From: Kitasatospora sp. MMS16-BH015
GTDB taxonomy: Bacteria > Actinomycetota > Actinomycetes > Streptomycetales > Streptomycetaceae
NCBI RefSeq assembly: GCF_002943525.1
Contig: NZ_CP025394.1
Location: forward strand, 3,100,001 to 3,164,000
DNA length: 64,000 nucleotides
Direction: 5' to 3'
The translations under genes and the position numbers were made by a program. Shown piece after piece: positions 17,056 to 25,901 of this stretch. The notes below the pieces were generated by a model. The model saw only the letters and a list, made by a program, of their open reading frames with translations. It ran no database searches and was not told the origin of the DNA. Position 1 is the stretch's first letter. Each line of letters begins with the position of its first letter.

Positions 17056-18501
17056 TCACTCCTCGGACGGCGGCACGTGCAGGTGGTCGTGCGGGGTGCC
17101 GTGCAGGGCCTCCGGGCGGCGGCGCTTGAGCACCTGGTAGCCGATCAGCAGCAGCACGGCCCAGACGGGGAAGACGTAGAGCGAGATCCGGTTGTCGGCG
17201 TCGAAGCCGATCAGCACCACCACCAGGCCGAGGAAGGCCAGCGCCACCCAGCCCGTCCAGCCCCCGCCGGGCGAGCGGAAGCTCGGCGGCGGCAGGTGGC
17301 CGCGACGCCAGGCGGCCCGGTAGCGCAGCTGGCAGACCAGGATCACCGCCCAGGTCCAGATCCCGCAGACGGTGGCCACCGAGGTCACGTACTCGAAGGC
17401 CTTGCCGGGCGCCACGGCGTTGAGCAGCACGCCCAGGCCCATCAGCAGCGCGGAGACGGTGATCGCCGCGGCCGGGCTGCGGTGGCCGTTCAGCCGGGTC
17501 ACGGCGGCGGGGGCCTGGCCGCGCAGGGCGAGGTCGCGCAGCATCCGGCCGGTGGAGTACATCCCGGAGTTGCAGGAGGAGAGCGCGGCGGTGAGCACCA
17601 CGAAGTTGATGATCCCGGCCGCCGCCGGGATGCCGATCTTCCCGAAGGCGGCCACGAAGGGGCTGACCCCGGGCTGGAACTCCGTCCAGGACACCAGCGA
17701 GAGGATCACCGTGAGCGCGCCGATGTAGAACAGCACGATCCGGGCGGGCAGGGTGTTGATCGCCCGCGGCAGGGTCTTCTCGGGGTTCTCGCTCTCGCCC
17801 GCCGTGACGCCGACCAGCTCCACGCCCAGGTAGGCGAACATCACGATCTGCAGGGTCATCAGGGTCGCGTGCAGGCCCCGGGGGAAGAAGCCGCCGTCCC
17901 GCCACAGGTGGGTGACCGAGGCGGTGTCACCGGCCTTGCTGAAGCCGAAGACCAGCACCCCGACGCCGATCAGGACCATGCCGAGGATCGCCGTCACCTT
18001 GACCATCGAGAACCAGAACTCGATCTCGCCGAAGAGACTTACCGAGATCAGGTTGGCCCCGTAGAGGATCACCAGGAAGACCAGTGCGCTCAGCCACTGC
18101 GGGATGCCCGGCGCCCAGTACTTGACGTAGACCGCCGCCGCCGTGGTCTCGGCCATCCCGGTGACCACCCAGAACAGCCAGTACGTCCAGCCGGTGACGT
18201 AGCCGGCGAACGGGCCGAGGAACTCGCGGGCGTACTCGGCGAAGCTACCCGAGACCGGACGGTAGGTGAGCAGCTCGCCGAGCGCCCGCATGATCACGAA
18301 GATCACCACCCCGGCCACCGCGTAGCTGAGGATCAGGCTCGGGCCGGCCTTGGAGATCGCGGTGCCGGCGCCGAGGAAGAGGCCGGTGCCGATCGCGCCG
18401 CCGATCGCGATCATCTGGATCTGACGGCTGTTCAGACCCCGCTCGTAGCCCTCCTCGTCCGGAGTGGGGTCGACGACCTCGTCGTACCGGGGCGCTGCCA
18501 T
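17056..18501 (-). CDS. Amino-acid permease (APC superfamily, AAT type)
   Basis: 481 residues with 12 predicted membrane helices. The first helix carries IAIGGAIGTGLFLGAG, the substrate- and cation-binding motif of APC transporters, followed by GPSLILSYAVAG. It is likely a proton-coupled uptake system for amino acids, and the specificity is not readable. It is followed closely by mec, suggesting a shared transcript with an amino-acid-related theme. Confidence 0.9.
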   Translation of the reverse strand: MAAPRYDEVVDPTPDEEGYERGLNSRQIQMIAIGGAIGTGLFLGAGTAISKAGPSLILSYAVAGVVIFVIMRALGELLTYRPVSGSFAEYAREFLGPFAGYVTGWTYWLFWVVTGMAETTAAAVYVKYWAPGIPQWLSALVFLVILYGANLISVSLFGEIEFWFSMVKVTAILGMVLIGVGVLVFGFSKAGDTASVTHLWRDGGFFPRGLHATLMTLQIVMFAYLGVELVGVTAGESENPEKTLPRAINTLPARIVLFYIGALTVILSLVSWTEFQPGVSPFVAAFGKIGIPAAAGIINFVVLTAALSSCNSGMYSTGRMLRDLALRGQAPAAVTRLNGHRSPAAAITVSALLMGLGVLLNAVAPGKAFEYVTSVATVCGIWTWAVILVCQLRYRAAWRRGHLPPPSFRSPGGGWTGWVALAFLGLVVVLIGFDADNRISLYVFPVWAVLLLIGYQVLKRRRPEALHGTPHDHLHVPPSEE

Positions 18502-18576
18502 GGTCGTGCCTTCCTTACGTGGAGTAAGGCAGTCGTACCACGGAGTGACGCGCCGTCAGCGGTCAGGCGCGCGGCC

Positions 18577-19152
18577 TCAGCCGGTCATCGCCTCGATGAG
18601 GGACTCCTGCATGCCGCCGAGCCAGAGGTAGGCCATCACCAGGGGCTTGCGCTCGTCGCCGTCGGGCAGCGCGTAGAGGCCCTCCTCGTCCTCCTCGGTG
18701 ACCTCGAGACGGCTGCCCAGGGTGAGCCGCAGGTCGTTGAGCGCGCCGAGCCAGCGCGGGCAGTCGCCCGCCTCCAGTTCGAGCTTGCCGCCCTCACCGC
18801 CGAGGCCGTCGATCGCCTTGACCACGGCCAGCGCGTCCTCCCGCTTGCGGGCCCGCAGGTCGAGCTCGGTGTAGCGGCGGAACTCCGAGGCGGCCGCCCT
18901 GGTCTCCTCGTCGGCGGCGGTGCCGGGCTCGCCGTAGGCGTCCGGGAAGAGCCGCCGCAGCGCCGGGTCGCTGGGCGCCTCGGTGGGGCCCTCGGCGAAC
19001 AGCGCGGCCAGCGGGTCGTCGCTGTCCGCGCCCGGGCCGGGGCCGATCAGCTCCAGCATCTGCACCTCCAGCGAGCGGAGGATGGACGCCTCGATCTCGT
19101 CCAGCGCGATCGCGGCACTGCCTTCGCCGGTGCTCTCGAACAACCCAGCCAT
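18577..19152 (-). CDS. DUF2017 family protein
   Basis: 191 residues, acidic, cytoplasmic, no signal peptide. It matches the actinobacterial DUF2017 family by its start (IALDEIEASILRSLEVQMLEL) and its end (LVMAYLWLGGMQESLIEAM). It lies 57 bases downstream of clpS in the same direction, a conserved pairing in actinobacteria. The function is unknown. The link to ClpS hints at protein turnover. Confidence 0.85.
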   Translation of the reverse strand: MAGLFESTGEGSAAIALDEIEASILRSLEVQMLELIGPGPGADSDDPLAALFAEGPTEAPSDPALRRLFPDAYGEPGTAADEETRAAASEFRRYTELDLRARKREDALAVVKAIDGLGGEGGKLELEAGDCPRWLGALNDLRLTLGSRLEVTEEDEEGLYALPDGDERKPLVMAYLWLGGMQESLIEAMTG

Positions 19153-19209
19153 GAGTCTTGGATCAGCCTGTCTTCGTCGGGGTAACGGGTGGCCGCGGGT
19201 GGCCGGTGA

Positions 19210-19503
19210 TCAGTCGTGCTGGAGGGTGGCCCACAGGCCGTAGCCGTGCATGGCCTGCACGTCCCGCTCCATCTCCTCGCGGGAGCCGCTGGAGACCACG
19301 GCCCGGCCCTTGCCGTGCACCTCCATCATGAGCTGCCGGGCCTTGTCCTTCGGGTACCCGAAGTAGGCCTGGAACACGTGCTGCACGTAGCTCATCAGGT
19401 TGACCGGGTCGTTGTGCACGATGGTCACCCAGGGCGTGTCCGGCTCCAGCGACGGGAGACCCTCGACCTCCGGGCGCTCGATCTCCACGGGCGCGACACT
19501 CAC
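19210..19503 (-). CDS. clpS: ATP-dependent Clp protease adaptor ClpS
   Basis: 97 residues from GTG 19503, chosen because GAGGAG lies eight bases upstream. The frame is open 18 codons further, without a ribosome site. Core motifs [17 protein letters not shown] and [17 protein letters not shown] are those of ClpS, which delivers N-degron substrates to the Clp ATPase. The Asn-Asp pair and the Met that gate the hydrophobic N-end pocket are present. Confidence 0.95.
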   Translation of the reverse strand: MSVAPVEIERPEVEGLPSLEPDTPWVTIVHNDPVNLMSYVQHVFQAYFGYPKDKARQLMMEVHGKGRAVVSSGSREEMERDVQAMHGYGLWATLQHD

Positions 19504-19654
19504 GGCAGACACTCCTCGCTGCGCCGCCGACGGTGCGGGCGGCTCACTGGGGCACACGGATTGCGCCTCTCACTCTTCCATCCGAGCGACCTCGGAGCGA
19601 ATCCGCCCCGGAGAAATCGTCAAACTGACGCTAAGTGGTAGTAGCATCATCCCC

Positions 19655-20968
19655 ATGGACGCCAACACCGCGCGCCGCTCCACCGCGCTGCTCACCGACC
19701 GTTACGAGCTCACCATGCTCCAGGCCGCGCTCCGCAGCGGCGCCGCCCACCGTCGCTCGGTCTTCGAGGTGTTCACCCGGCGGCTGCCGAACGGCCGTCG
19801 CTACGGGGTGCTGGCGGGCACCGGCCGCCTGCTGGACGCCGTCGAGGACTTCCGGTTCACCTCCCCGCAGCTCGACTGGCTCAGCGACCAGGGCGTGGTG
19901 GACGAGGAGACCCTGCGCTTCCTGGCCGACTACCGGTTCACCGGCGACATCCACGGCTACCCCGAGGGCGAGATCTACTTCCCCGGCTCCCCCGTGCTCA
20001 CCGTGGAGGGCAGCTTCGCCGAGGCGGTGATCCTGGAGACGCTGATCCTGTCGATCCTCAACCACGACTCCGCGATCGCCGCCGCCGCCTCCCGGATGAC
20101 CAGCGCCGCCGGCGAGCGCCCCTGCATCGAGATGGGCGCCCGCCGCGCCCACGAGAGCGCCGCCGTGGCCGCCGCCCGGGCCGCCTACCTGACCGGCTTC
20201 ACCGCCACCTCCGACCTGGAGGCCGGCTTCACCCACGGCATCCCCACCACCGGCACCGCCGCGCACGCCTTCACCCTGCTGCACGACAGCGAGCGGGACG
20301 CCTTCACCGCCCAGGTCGAGTCGATGGGCCGGGGCACCACCCTCCTGATCGACACCTACGACCTGGCCGAGGCCGTCCGCACCGCCGTGGAGGTGGCCGG
20401 GCCCTCGCTGGGCGCCGTCCGGATCGACTCCGGCGACCTGACCCTGCTGGCCCACCGGGTGCGCCGCCAGCTCGACCTGCTCGGGGCCGAGAAGACCCGG
20501 ATCATCGTCACCTCCGACCTGGACGAGTACGCCATCGCCGCGCTCGCCGCCGCCCCGGTGGACGGCTACGGCGTCGGCACCAGCCTGGTCACCGGCAGCG
20601 GGCACCCCACCTGCGCGATGGTCTACAAGCTGGTCGCCCGGGCCACCACGCCGGGCGGACCGCTGGAACCGGTGGCCAAGCGCTCGGCCGGCGGCAAGAG
20701 CAGCGTCGGCGGGCGCAAGTGGGCCGCCCGGCGGCCCGACGAGGAGGGCGTGGCCGAGGCCGAGGTGGTCGGCACCGGCGCGATGCCCGAATCGCTCGCC
20801 CCGCACCTGCTCCAGGTGCCGCTGGTGCTCGGCGGCGAGGTGGTCGGCCGCGAGCCGCTGGCCGTCGCGCGCGAGCGCCACCTGCGCAGCCGCGCCGCGC
20901 TGCCGCTCTCGGCCACCCAGCTCTCCAAGGGCGAGCCGGTGCTCCCCACCGAGCTGCTGCTGGGCTGA
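19655..20968 (+). CDS. pncB: Nicotinate phosphoribosyltransferase
   Basis: 437 residues from ATG 19655. LLTDRYELTMLQAAL at the start, FEVFTRRLPNGRRYGVL, EMGARRAHE, a GTAAHAF segment (family GT-A-H) and RIDSGDL near the PRPP site. It converts nicotinate and PRPP to nicotinate mononucleotide in NAD salvage. Divergent from clpS; its promoter must lie in 19504-19654. The nicotinamidase gene follows 154 bases later, giving a complete nicotinamide-to-NaMN route. Confidence 0.95.
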   Translation: MDANTARRSTALLTDRYELTMLQAALRSGAAHRRSVFEVFTRRLPNGRRYGVLAGTGRLLDAVEDFRFTSPQLDWLSDQGVVDEETLRFLADYRFTGDIHGYPEGEIYFPGSPVLTVEGSFAEAVILETLILSILNHDSAIAAAASRMTSAAGERPCIEMGARRAHESAAVAAARAAYLTGFTATSDLEAGFTHGIPTTGTAAHAFTLLHDSERDAFTAQVESMGRGTTLLIDTYDLAEAVRTAVEVAGPSLGAVRIDSGDLTLLAHRVRRQLDLLGAEKTRIIVTSDLDEYAIAALAAAPVDGYGVGTSLVTGSGHPTCAMVYKLVARATTPGGPLEPVAKRSAGGKSSVGGRKWAARRPDEEGVAEAEVVGTGAMPESLAPHLLQVPLVLGGEVVGREPLAVARERHLRSRAALPLSATQLSKGEPVLPTELLLG

Positions 20969-21122
20969 ACGGCCCCGCACCGGGCCGCGGCCGGGCCGAA
21001 CGGCCGCGCGCCGCTGCGCCGACCCTTCCGCCTACGCGCGTCACTGCCTACAGTGGCCCCGCACCTCGTACCCGCCGGACCATCCCGTCCGCACCATCCC
21101 GACCCGACCAAGGACGCACCCC

Positions 21123-21713
21123 ATGCACCGGGCACTCATCGTCGTCGACGTGCAGAACGACTTCTGCGAGGGCGGCAGCCTGGCCGTCGCCGGGGGCGCC
21201 GAGGTGGCGGCCGCGATCACCGACCTGATCGCCGACTCCACCGCCGGCTACACCCACATCCTCGCCACCCGGGACCACCACCTCGACCCGGGCGACCACT
21301 TCTCGCCCACCCCGGATTACGTCCACTCCTGGCCCCGGCACTGCGTGGCGGGCACCGAGGGGGTCGGCTTCCACCCCAACTTCGCGCCCTCGGTCACCTC
21401 GGGCGCGATCGAGGCGGTCTTCGACAAGGGGGCCCACTCGGCCGCCTACAGCGGGTTCGAGGGCGTCGACGAGCACGGCGGCTCGCTGGCCGACTGGCTG
21501 CGCGAGCGCTCGGTCACCGAGGTGGACGTGGTCGGCATCGCCACCGACCACTGCGTCAAGGCCACCGCGCTGGACGCCGCCCGGGAGGGGTTCACCACCC
21601 GCGTCCTGCTCGACCTCACGGCCGGGGTCGCGGCCGCCACCACCGAGGCGGCCCTGGCCGAACTCGCCGCCGCCGGAGTCGAGTTGACCGGCACCCCGGT
21701 GGTCCAGGCCTGA
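21123..21713 (+). CDS. pncA: Nicotinamidase / isochorismatase-family hydrolase
   Basis: 196 residues. Catalytic triad: Asp in VVDVQNDF, Lys in FDKGAH, Cys in ATDHCVKATA. The metal site is in RDHHLDPGDHF. It deamidates nicotinamide to nicotinate, feeding pncB immediately upstream. The cis-peptide region GIATDHCVKA is well conserved, so isochorismatase activity is unlikely. Confidence 0.94.
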   Translation: MHRALIVVDVQNDFCEGGSLAVAGGAEVAAAITDLIADSTAGYTHILATRDHHLDPGDHFSPTPDYVHSWPRHCVAGTEGVGFHPNFAPSVTSGAIEAVFDKGAHSAAYSGFEGVDEHGGSLADWLRERSVTEVDVVGIATDHCVKATALDAAREGFTTRVLLDLTAGVAAATTEAALAELAAAGVELTGTPVVQA

Positions 21714-21772
21714 CCTCGGGCTGACCTCGGGCTGGCCTCGGACCAGCCTGGGGCCGACCGCCACCGACCCGC

Positions 21773-22801
21773 TCAGCGCTCCGTCACCAGCAGCTCGACC
21801 ACGTCCGCGCCGCCCGCGCGGAACGCCTCGCGCAGCTCGCCGCCGACCGCGTCCGGGTCGGCGGCGACCCGCGCACCCGACACGTACACCACCCGGATGC
21901 CCAGGTACTCCATCCGGTGCTGGCCCGCCCGCACCCAGGCGGCCTCGCCCTCGCTGACGCAGCGCAGCTCCGAATCCACCTCCACCGCGACCCCGGCCTC
22001 CGGCCAGTAGAGGTCCGGCACGGCCACGTAGGTGCCGCCGCGCATCCGCAGCTCGGGCCCGGTCAGCGGCACCGGCAGCAGCCACTCGTCCACCAGCTCG
22101 CCCAGCCGGTCGAGCACCGACTCCCTTTCGGCGGCAAGGAGTTCGTCGAGCGCGGCCCGCACCCGCTCCTCGGCCAGCAGCCCCGCCTCGCCCAGCTCGG
22201 CCACCAACTCGGCTACCGTGCAGCCGCTTTCGCCCCGGCCGACCGCCTCGGTCAGCAGCGCCCGCACCAACGCGGGCGGCACCAGGCCGAGTTCGAAGGC
22301 GCCCTCGGCCGCCCACTCACGCAGCGCGTCCGCCACCGCCCGGGCCACCGGGGCGCAGGCCAGCCCGTGCACCGAGCGCGCCTGCGGCGCGCGGCCGGTC
22401 CGCCGAATCCGCACCTCGCCCGCGTCCTTGAGCCGGCGCTGCCGGGGTACCAGCACGTCCACCTCGGTCACCGCGGGCAGCCGGGGCACCGAGGTGAAGC
22501 CGTAGAGCGCCAGCGCCGCCGACCCGGTGATCACCGCACCCTCGCGGCGGCCCGTCTCGCAGCCGTCCTGGGCCGCGTAGAGCAGCGCGGCCCACATCCG
22601 CTGCTCGGGCGTCGGCACGCCGTCCTGGAGCAGGTACACCCGGGGCAGCAGCCGCTGCCAGGGGCCGCCCCGGCGGCAGTGCTCGGTGACCACCCGAGCC
22701 GGCACGCCCCGGGCGCGCAACTGGCTCGCGGTGATCACGTTCTGCTGGCGGCGGGCCAGCTCCTGGAGGGACGGTGCGGGCGAGGGGATCTGGTAGCTCA
22801 T
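21773..22801 (-). CDS. AbiEi-type winged-helix protein with PD-(D/E)xK-like C-terminus
   Basis: 342 residues from ATG 22801, which has GGAGGG seven bases upstream. Residues ~10-60 match the AbiEi antitoxin winged-helix domain (RQQNVITASQLRARG). The C-terminus resembles a DUF559/VSR-like restriction fold, with PDLYWPEAGVAVEVDSE giving the D...ExD pattern. No toxin partner (AbiEii nucleotidyltransferase) is adjacent, so it is an orphan. Such proteins are common in streptomycete chromosomes. A DNA-binding or nuclease role is possible but unproven. Confidence 0.75.
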   Translation of the reverse strand: MSYQIPSPAPSLQELARRQQNVITASQLRARGVPARVVTEHCRRGGPWQRLLPRVYLLQDGVPTPEQRMWAALLYAAQDGCETGRREGAVITGSAALALYGFTSVPRLPAVTEVDVLVPRQRRLKDAGEVRIRRTGRAPQARSVHGLACAPVARAVADALREWAAEGAFELGLVPPALVRALLTEAVGRGESGCTVAELVAELGEAGLLAEERVRAALDELLAAERESVLDRLGELVDEWLLPVPLTGPELRMRGGTYVAVPDLYWPEAGVAVEVDSELRCVSEGEAAWVRAGQHRMEYLGIRVVYVSGARVAADPDAVGGELREAFRAGGADVVELLVTER

Positions 22802-23116
22802 GCCGACACCCTCCCCAACCGGCCCGCCCTCACATCCACGACCTGACGCACCGTTACCCAACCGTCGCGAAACCGGGACTGCCCCGCACTAAAGTCCTCA
22901 TACCCTCACCCATTCGGCGTAAGGGACGTTCGGCCAGTTGCCGGATTAGATCGCAGTTGGCCTGTACCATCCGATTTTCCGCATTTCATCTCGGTCACGG
23001 TGACACCCGGGCCGGGTCCGTGAACTGCGGCTTCTGACCGAGAGTGACGAGGACCATACCGAGAAGCACCGTTCCGGAGTCACAGCAGCCCCTCCGGATT
23101 GCCTACCATCGGCTTC
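22802..23116. other. Intergenic region between divergent genes, no gene seen
   Basis: 315 bases containing the promoters of the AbiEi-like gene (-) and the small hypothetical gene (+). A lower-G+C stretch runs from about 22,930 to 23,000. No convincing ORF, hairpin or repeat found. Confidence 0.6.
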
Positions 23117-23569
23117 ATGTCACGTGACGACTCCACCGGCCTGCGGGCCGCCCAACTGCGTCTTGGCCGCCTGCCCGGCTACGTCCGCCAGCCGGACCTG
23201 GCCCGCCGCAGCGGCGAGGACGGCCACACGTACAAGAAGGGCTGGGAGGTCCGCTTCACCGCTCGCAACGAGCAGGAGATAGCGGAGATCCGCGAGGTGG
23301 TGATCGCCGCCGGCTTCGTCCCCGCCCGGCCGTTCTTCAAGGGCCACCAGCTGATCCAGCCGGTCTACGGCATAGCCGCCGTCCAGGCCTACCTCGCCGC
23401 CAAGGAGGCCGCCGAGGAGCTGGCCACCCGCCGCGCCCCGCGCCCCGCCATCCCCGAGCAGCCCGGCCCCGACCGCGCCGCCGCCGCGCCGGCCGCCGCA
23501 GCCGCCGGAGCAGCCGCAGCCGCCGCAGCGGCCCGGGCCGCCACCCGCCGCAAGACGCCCGAGGACTAG
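23117..23569 (+). CDS. Small conserved hypothetical protein with Ala-rich tail
   Basis: 150 residues from ATG 23117 (a TTG six codons earlier is possible). The first ~100 residues are ordered, basic and soluble, containing KKGWEVRFTARNEQEIAEIREVVI. The last ~35 are nearly all Ala with Arg and Pro, a likely disordered tail. No family recognised. It may be nucleic-acid binding given its charge, but this is a guess. Confidence 0.65.
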   Translation: MSRDDSTGLRAAQLRLGRLPGYVRQPDLARRSGEDGHTYKKGWEVRFTARNEQEIAEIREVVIAAGFVPARPFFKGHQLIQPVYGIAAVQAYLAAKEAAEELATRRAPRPAIPEQPGPDRAAAAPAAAAAGAAAAAAAARAATRRKTPED

Positions 23570-23657
23570 CCCCGCCCGGCCGCCCGGCCCCCCGGGGGCC
23601 GCTGGGCCCCGGGGCGGCCGACGGCGGCCGGCAGCGGCTGACGGCCGCCGACAGTGG

Positions 23658-23894
23658 CTACGCGAAGGCGAAGCTCGGCGCGTAGGCCGCCAGCACGAGC
23701 GCCGCAGCCAGCACCGCCAGAGCCACCACCGCGAGGCGCCGCCCCGGCCTCGGTGCGGATCGAGCGGCCCACGGTGCAGCCGGCCTCGGCGCCGATCGCC
23801 CGGCCGACCGAAGGGCGGGGCGCCGCGCAGGGCGCCGGATGGGGCGCGGGCCCAGGGCGAGCCGGCGGGCGGAGTTCGCAAAGTTCTGGTCCAT
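23658..23894 (-). CDS. Small Arg/Pro-rich protein with one C-terminal membrane segment
   Basis: 78 residues. The N-terminal 50 are basic (repeated RRPA/PRP). A single hydrophobic helix, VVALAVLAAALVLAAYA, lies near the C-terminus, suggesting a tail-anchored protein. No homologous family recognised. Coding potential is plausible but not strong. Confidence 0.4.
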   Translation of the reverse strand: MDQNFANSARRLALGPRPIRRPARRPALRSAGRSAPRPAAPWAARSAPRPGRRLAVVALAVLAAALVLAAYAPSFAFA

Positions 23895-24175
23895 GCACCG
23901 AGCGTCTCGCCTGCGGCCATACGCGAGCTATGGCGCCGCCTTGGCGGCCCGCTGCGCCGATCCAGGCCACCCCTTCGTCGGCTCCGGTCGATCGAACCCC
24001 TAGCGCCTCGCTTGGCCCGCCGACTGACGACCAGTCACATATCGTCTCAATCACACCCCCCGTCCGGACTTCGACACGACATTGTCACTCAAAGCATCTG
24101 TCCGAGGCCCTAGAGTGAGCGCTACGCGCCACCCGCCCTCCCCCGCCGTCGACCCACCCAGATCGCGAGGCCGAT

Positions 24176-24619
24176 GTGACCAGTCGTCATATCCCGCCCG
24201 CCGACCGGACCGGCGCCACCCGGGACACACAATCCCCCGCACTGTCACTGGAGTTCATGGCCTTCCGGGAGCTCCACCTGCCCCGTTACCTGAGCTACGC
24301 GCGGGTCTGGTTCCGCGAGCCCGGCCGGGCCGCCGAGGCCGTCGAGCACGCCTTCCGGGCACTGGCGGCGGTCTGGCCTGAGATCCTGGTCAGCTCGAAC
24401 CCGACGGCCGCCGCCTGGCAGATCGTCCGGGGCGCCGTCACCGAACACACCACCCGTCCCGCCGGCCCCACCGATCCCGGGGCGGTGGACGAGGATCTGG
24501 CCATCCTGCACTACGTGGTCGGCCTGGCCACACCCGAGATCGCCGACGTGGTCGGCACCGACACCGCGAGCGTGGCCAGCCAGCTCCGGCACGCCCTGCG
24601 CCACGACACCGAGTGGTGA
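24176..24619 (+). CDS. Short sigma-factor-like protein
   Basis: 147 residues from GTG 24176. Residues ~30-70 resemble a reduced sigma region 2 (FRELHLPRYLSYARVWF then a Trp-containing helix). Residues ~105-145 resemble region 4, a helix-turn-helix (LATPEIADVVGTDTASVASQL). Much shorter than a normal ECF sigma (~180-200), so it may be a divergent sigma or a regulator derived from one. No anti-sigma gene is adjacent. Confidence 0.7.
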   Translation: MTSRHIPPADRTGATRDTQSPALSLEFMAFRELHLPRYLSYARVWFREPGRAAEAVEHAFRALAAVWPEILVSSNPTAAAWQIVRGAVTEHTTRPAGPTDPGAVDEDLAILHYVVGLATPEIADVVGTDTASVASQLRHALRHDTEW

Positions 24620-24647
24620 CGGGCGCGGGGCGCGGCCGGCGCCGGGG

Positions 24648-24956
24648 TCAGTACGCCTGGTAGCCGAACACGTCGACCACCACGTCGACGGTGCCGTAAC
24701 TCCCGTTGTGGAACGAGACCTTGCCGCCGGGGCCGGTCTTGACCACGACCTGGTTCGGGATGGTCCGGCCCGCCGTCCAGTTCAGGTTGGAGACGCCCGG
24801 CCGGGCACTGCCGGTCGGGAAGACGGTCAGGAAGCCGCTGTTCTGCGGCCGGGTCACCGTGACGTTGAGCGTCACCGCGTGCGGGGGGCGGCCGCCCGGC
24901 AGCACGCCCACGTCCAGGGTCTGGCCGGGGCCGATCGGAGCCGCCGTGCGGATCAA
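24648..24956 (-). pseudogene. Remnant of a secreted-protein C-terminal domain
   Basis: The 102-codon frame matches a domain common at the C-terminus of secreted streptomycete proteins: AVTLNVTVTRPQNSGFLTVFP, SNLNWTAGRTIPN, GTVDVVVDVFGYQ. Only one domain copy is present, with no signal peptide and no proper start (TTG only). It begins 21 bases after the DinB stop and is in the same frame as that stop. Most likely a leftover of a larger gene whose 5' part has been lost. Confidence 0.6.
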
Positions 24957-24977
24957 CTCGCCCTCGCGGTAGGTCTC

Positions 24978-25511
24978 CTACCGCCGGACGCCGGTCACGT
25001 CGTAGACGTGGTGCACCGGGTCGTGGATCAGGTAGCGGGCGAAGGACTCGACCGTGAAGCGGGCGCCGTCGCTCCGGCTGCCCGTCCGCTGCCACTGCTC
25101 ACCGGTCACGGCCGCGAAGGCCTCGGCCAACACCGCACCGGCCTCGGCGAGTTCGACGGCCACCCGGGCCGGGTCCTGCTCACCGTAGCGCTCGGCCAGC
25201 GCCGTCTCGTCCTGGTCCCAGTTGGCGAACAGCGGGCCGTCCTGAGTGAGCATCAGCCCGAGCCGCAGGTCGAACAGCCGGTACACGTCGCGCACGTGGC
25301 AGGCGTACTCCAGCGGCGCCCAGATCTCCGGGGCCGGCCGCCGCCGCAACTCCTCCACCGGAGTACCGGTGAGCAGCCCGACCCAGAACTCCGCGTTCTC
25401 CCGCAGCATCCCGGCGACCTCCTCCCGGACGACCGCCGGAGTGTCCAACCCGCAGTCGGGGCAGGCGCGTTCGAGGACCCAGGTCCAGTCCTTGGTGTCA
25501 GGTGTGATCAT
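24978..25511 (-). CDS. DinB/YfiT-like metal-dependent family protein
   Basis: 177 residues from ATG 25511. A four-helix DinB fold with the metal-binding His residues visible in YACHVRDVY and HDPVHHVYDV. Members of this superfamily include bacillithiol and mycothiol S-transferases and related thiol-dependent enzymes. A role in thiol-based detoxification is plausible. Its N-terminus has a CPDCG pair of cysteines. The substrate is unknown. Confidence 0.8.
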   Translation of the reverse strand: MITPDTKDWTWVLERACPDCGLDTPAVVREEVAGMLRENAEFWVGLLTGTPVEELRRRPAPEIWAPLEYACHVRDVYRLFDLRLGLMLTQDGPLFANWDQDETALAERYGEQDPARVAVELAEAGAVLAEAFAAVTGEQWQRTGSRSDGARFTVESFARYLIHDPVHHVYDVTGVRR

Positions 25512-25621
25512 GCCCCTCAGCATGCCGCCCCGACGCCGGCCCCGGACAGGCCCGGGGCCGCCAGCCGGCACCAAGATGCTGCCAACCCCGTGGCCGGCAG
25601 CCCTCTCGGGAGCCCGTCAGC

Positions 25622-25807
25622 TCAGTCGTCCTCGCCCTGCACCGCGCAGACCGCACCCAGCGGCACCTTCGGCAGCAGCGCGCCCAGCACCTGCGAACAC
25701 ACGGCGGACTCCTTCGCGTTCTTCGGCCCGTCGGCCGCAGCCGGCCCCGCCCCCAACCCCAGGGACGCCGCGAGCACCACACCCAGCACGACCAGCTTCT
25801 TCACCAT
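25622..25807 (-). CDS. Small secreted protein
   Basis: 61 residues with a clear Sec signal peptide (KK, a hydrophobic core, then AGPAAA as cleavage site near residue 25). The mature part is about 36 residues with two cysteines (in AVCSQVL and GAVCAVQ) that could form a disulfide. No family recognised. It ends in an acidic GEDD. It lies between a DinB gene and the mycosin. Confidence 0.65.
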   Translation of the reverse strand: MVKKLVVLGVVLAASLGLGAGPAAADGPKNAKESAVCSQVLGALLPKVPLGAVCAVQGEDD

Positions 25808-25901
25808 GGCTCAGCCCTCCAGAACAGTCGACGGACGAACCATCCCTACCCGAAGGACCCCCGCCGGCGCCCGGATTGTCCGCCATCCGTGGGCGCGTCT
25901 C

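Noticed and set aside
21773..22801. Complete type IV toxin-antitoxin system
   Set aside because: No AbiEii toxin gene is adjacent, and the flanking genes are pncA and a small hypothetical gene.
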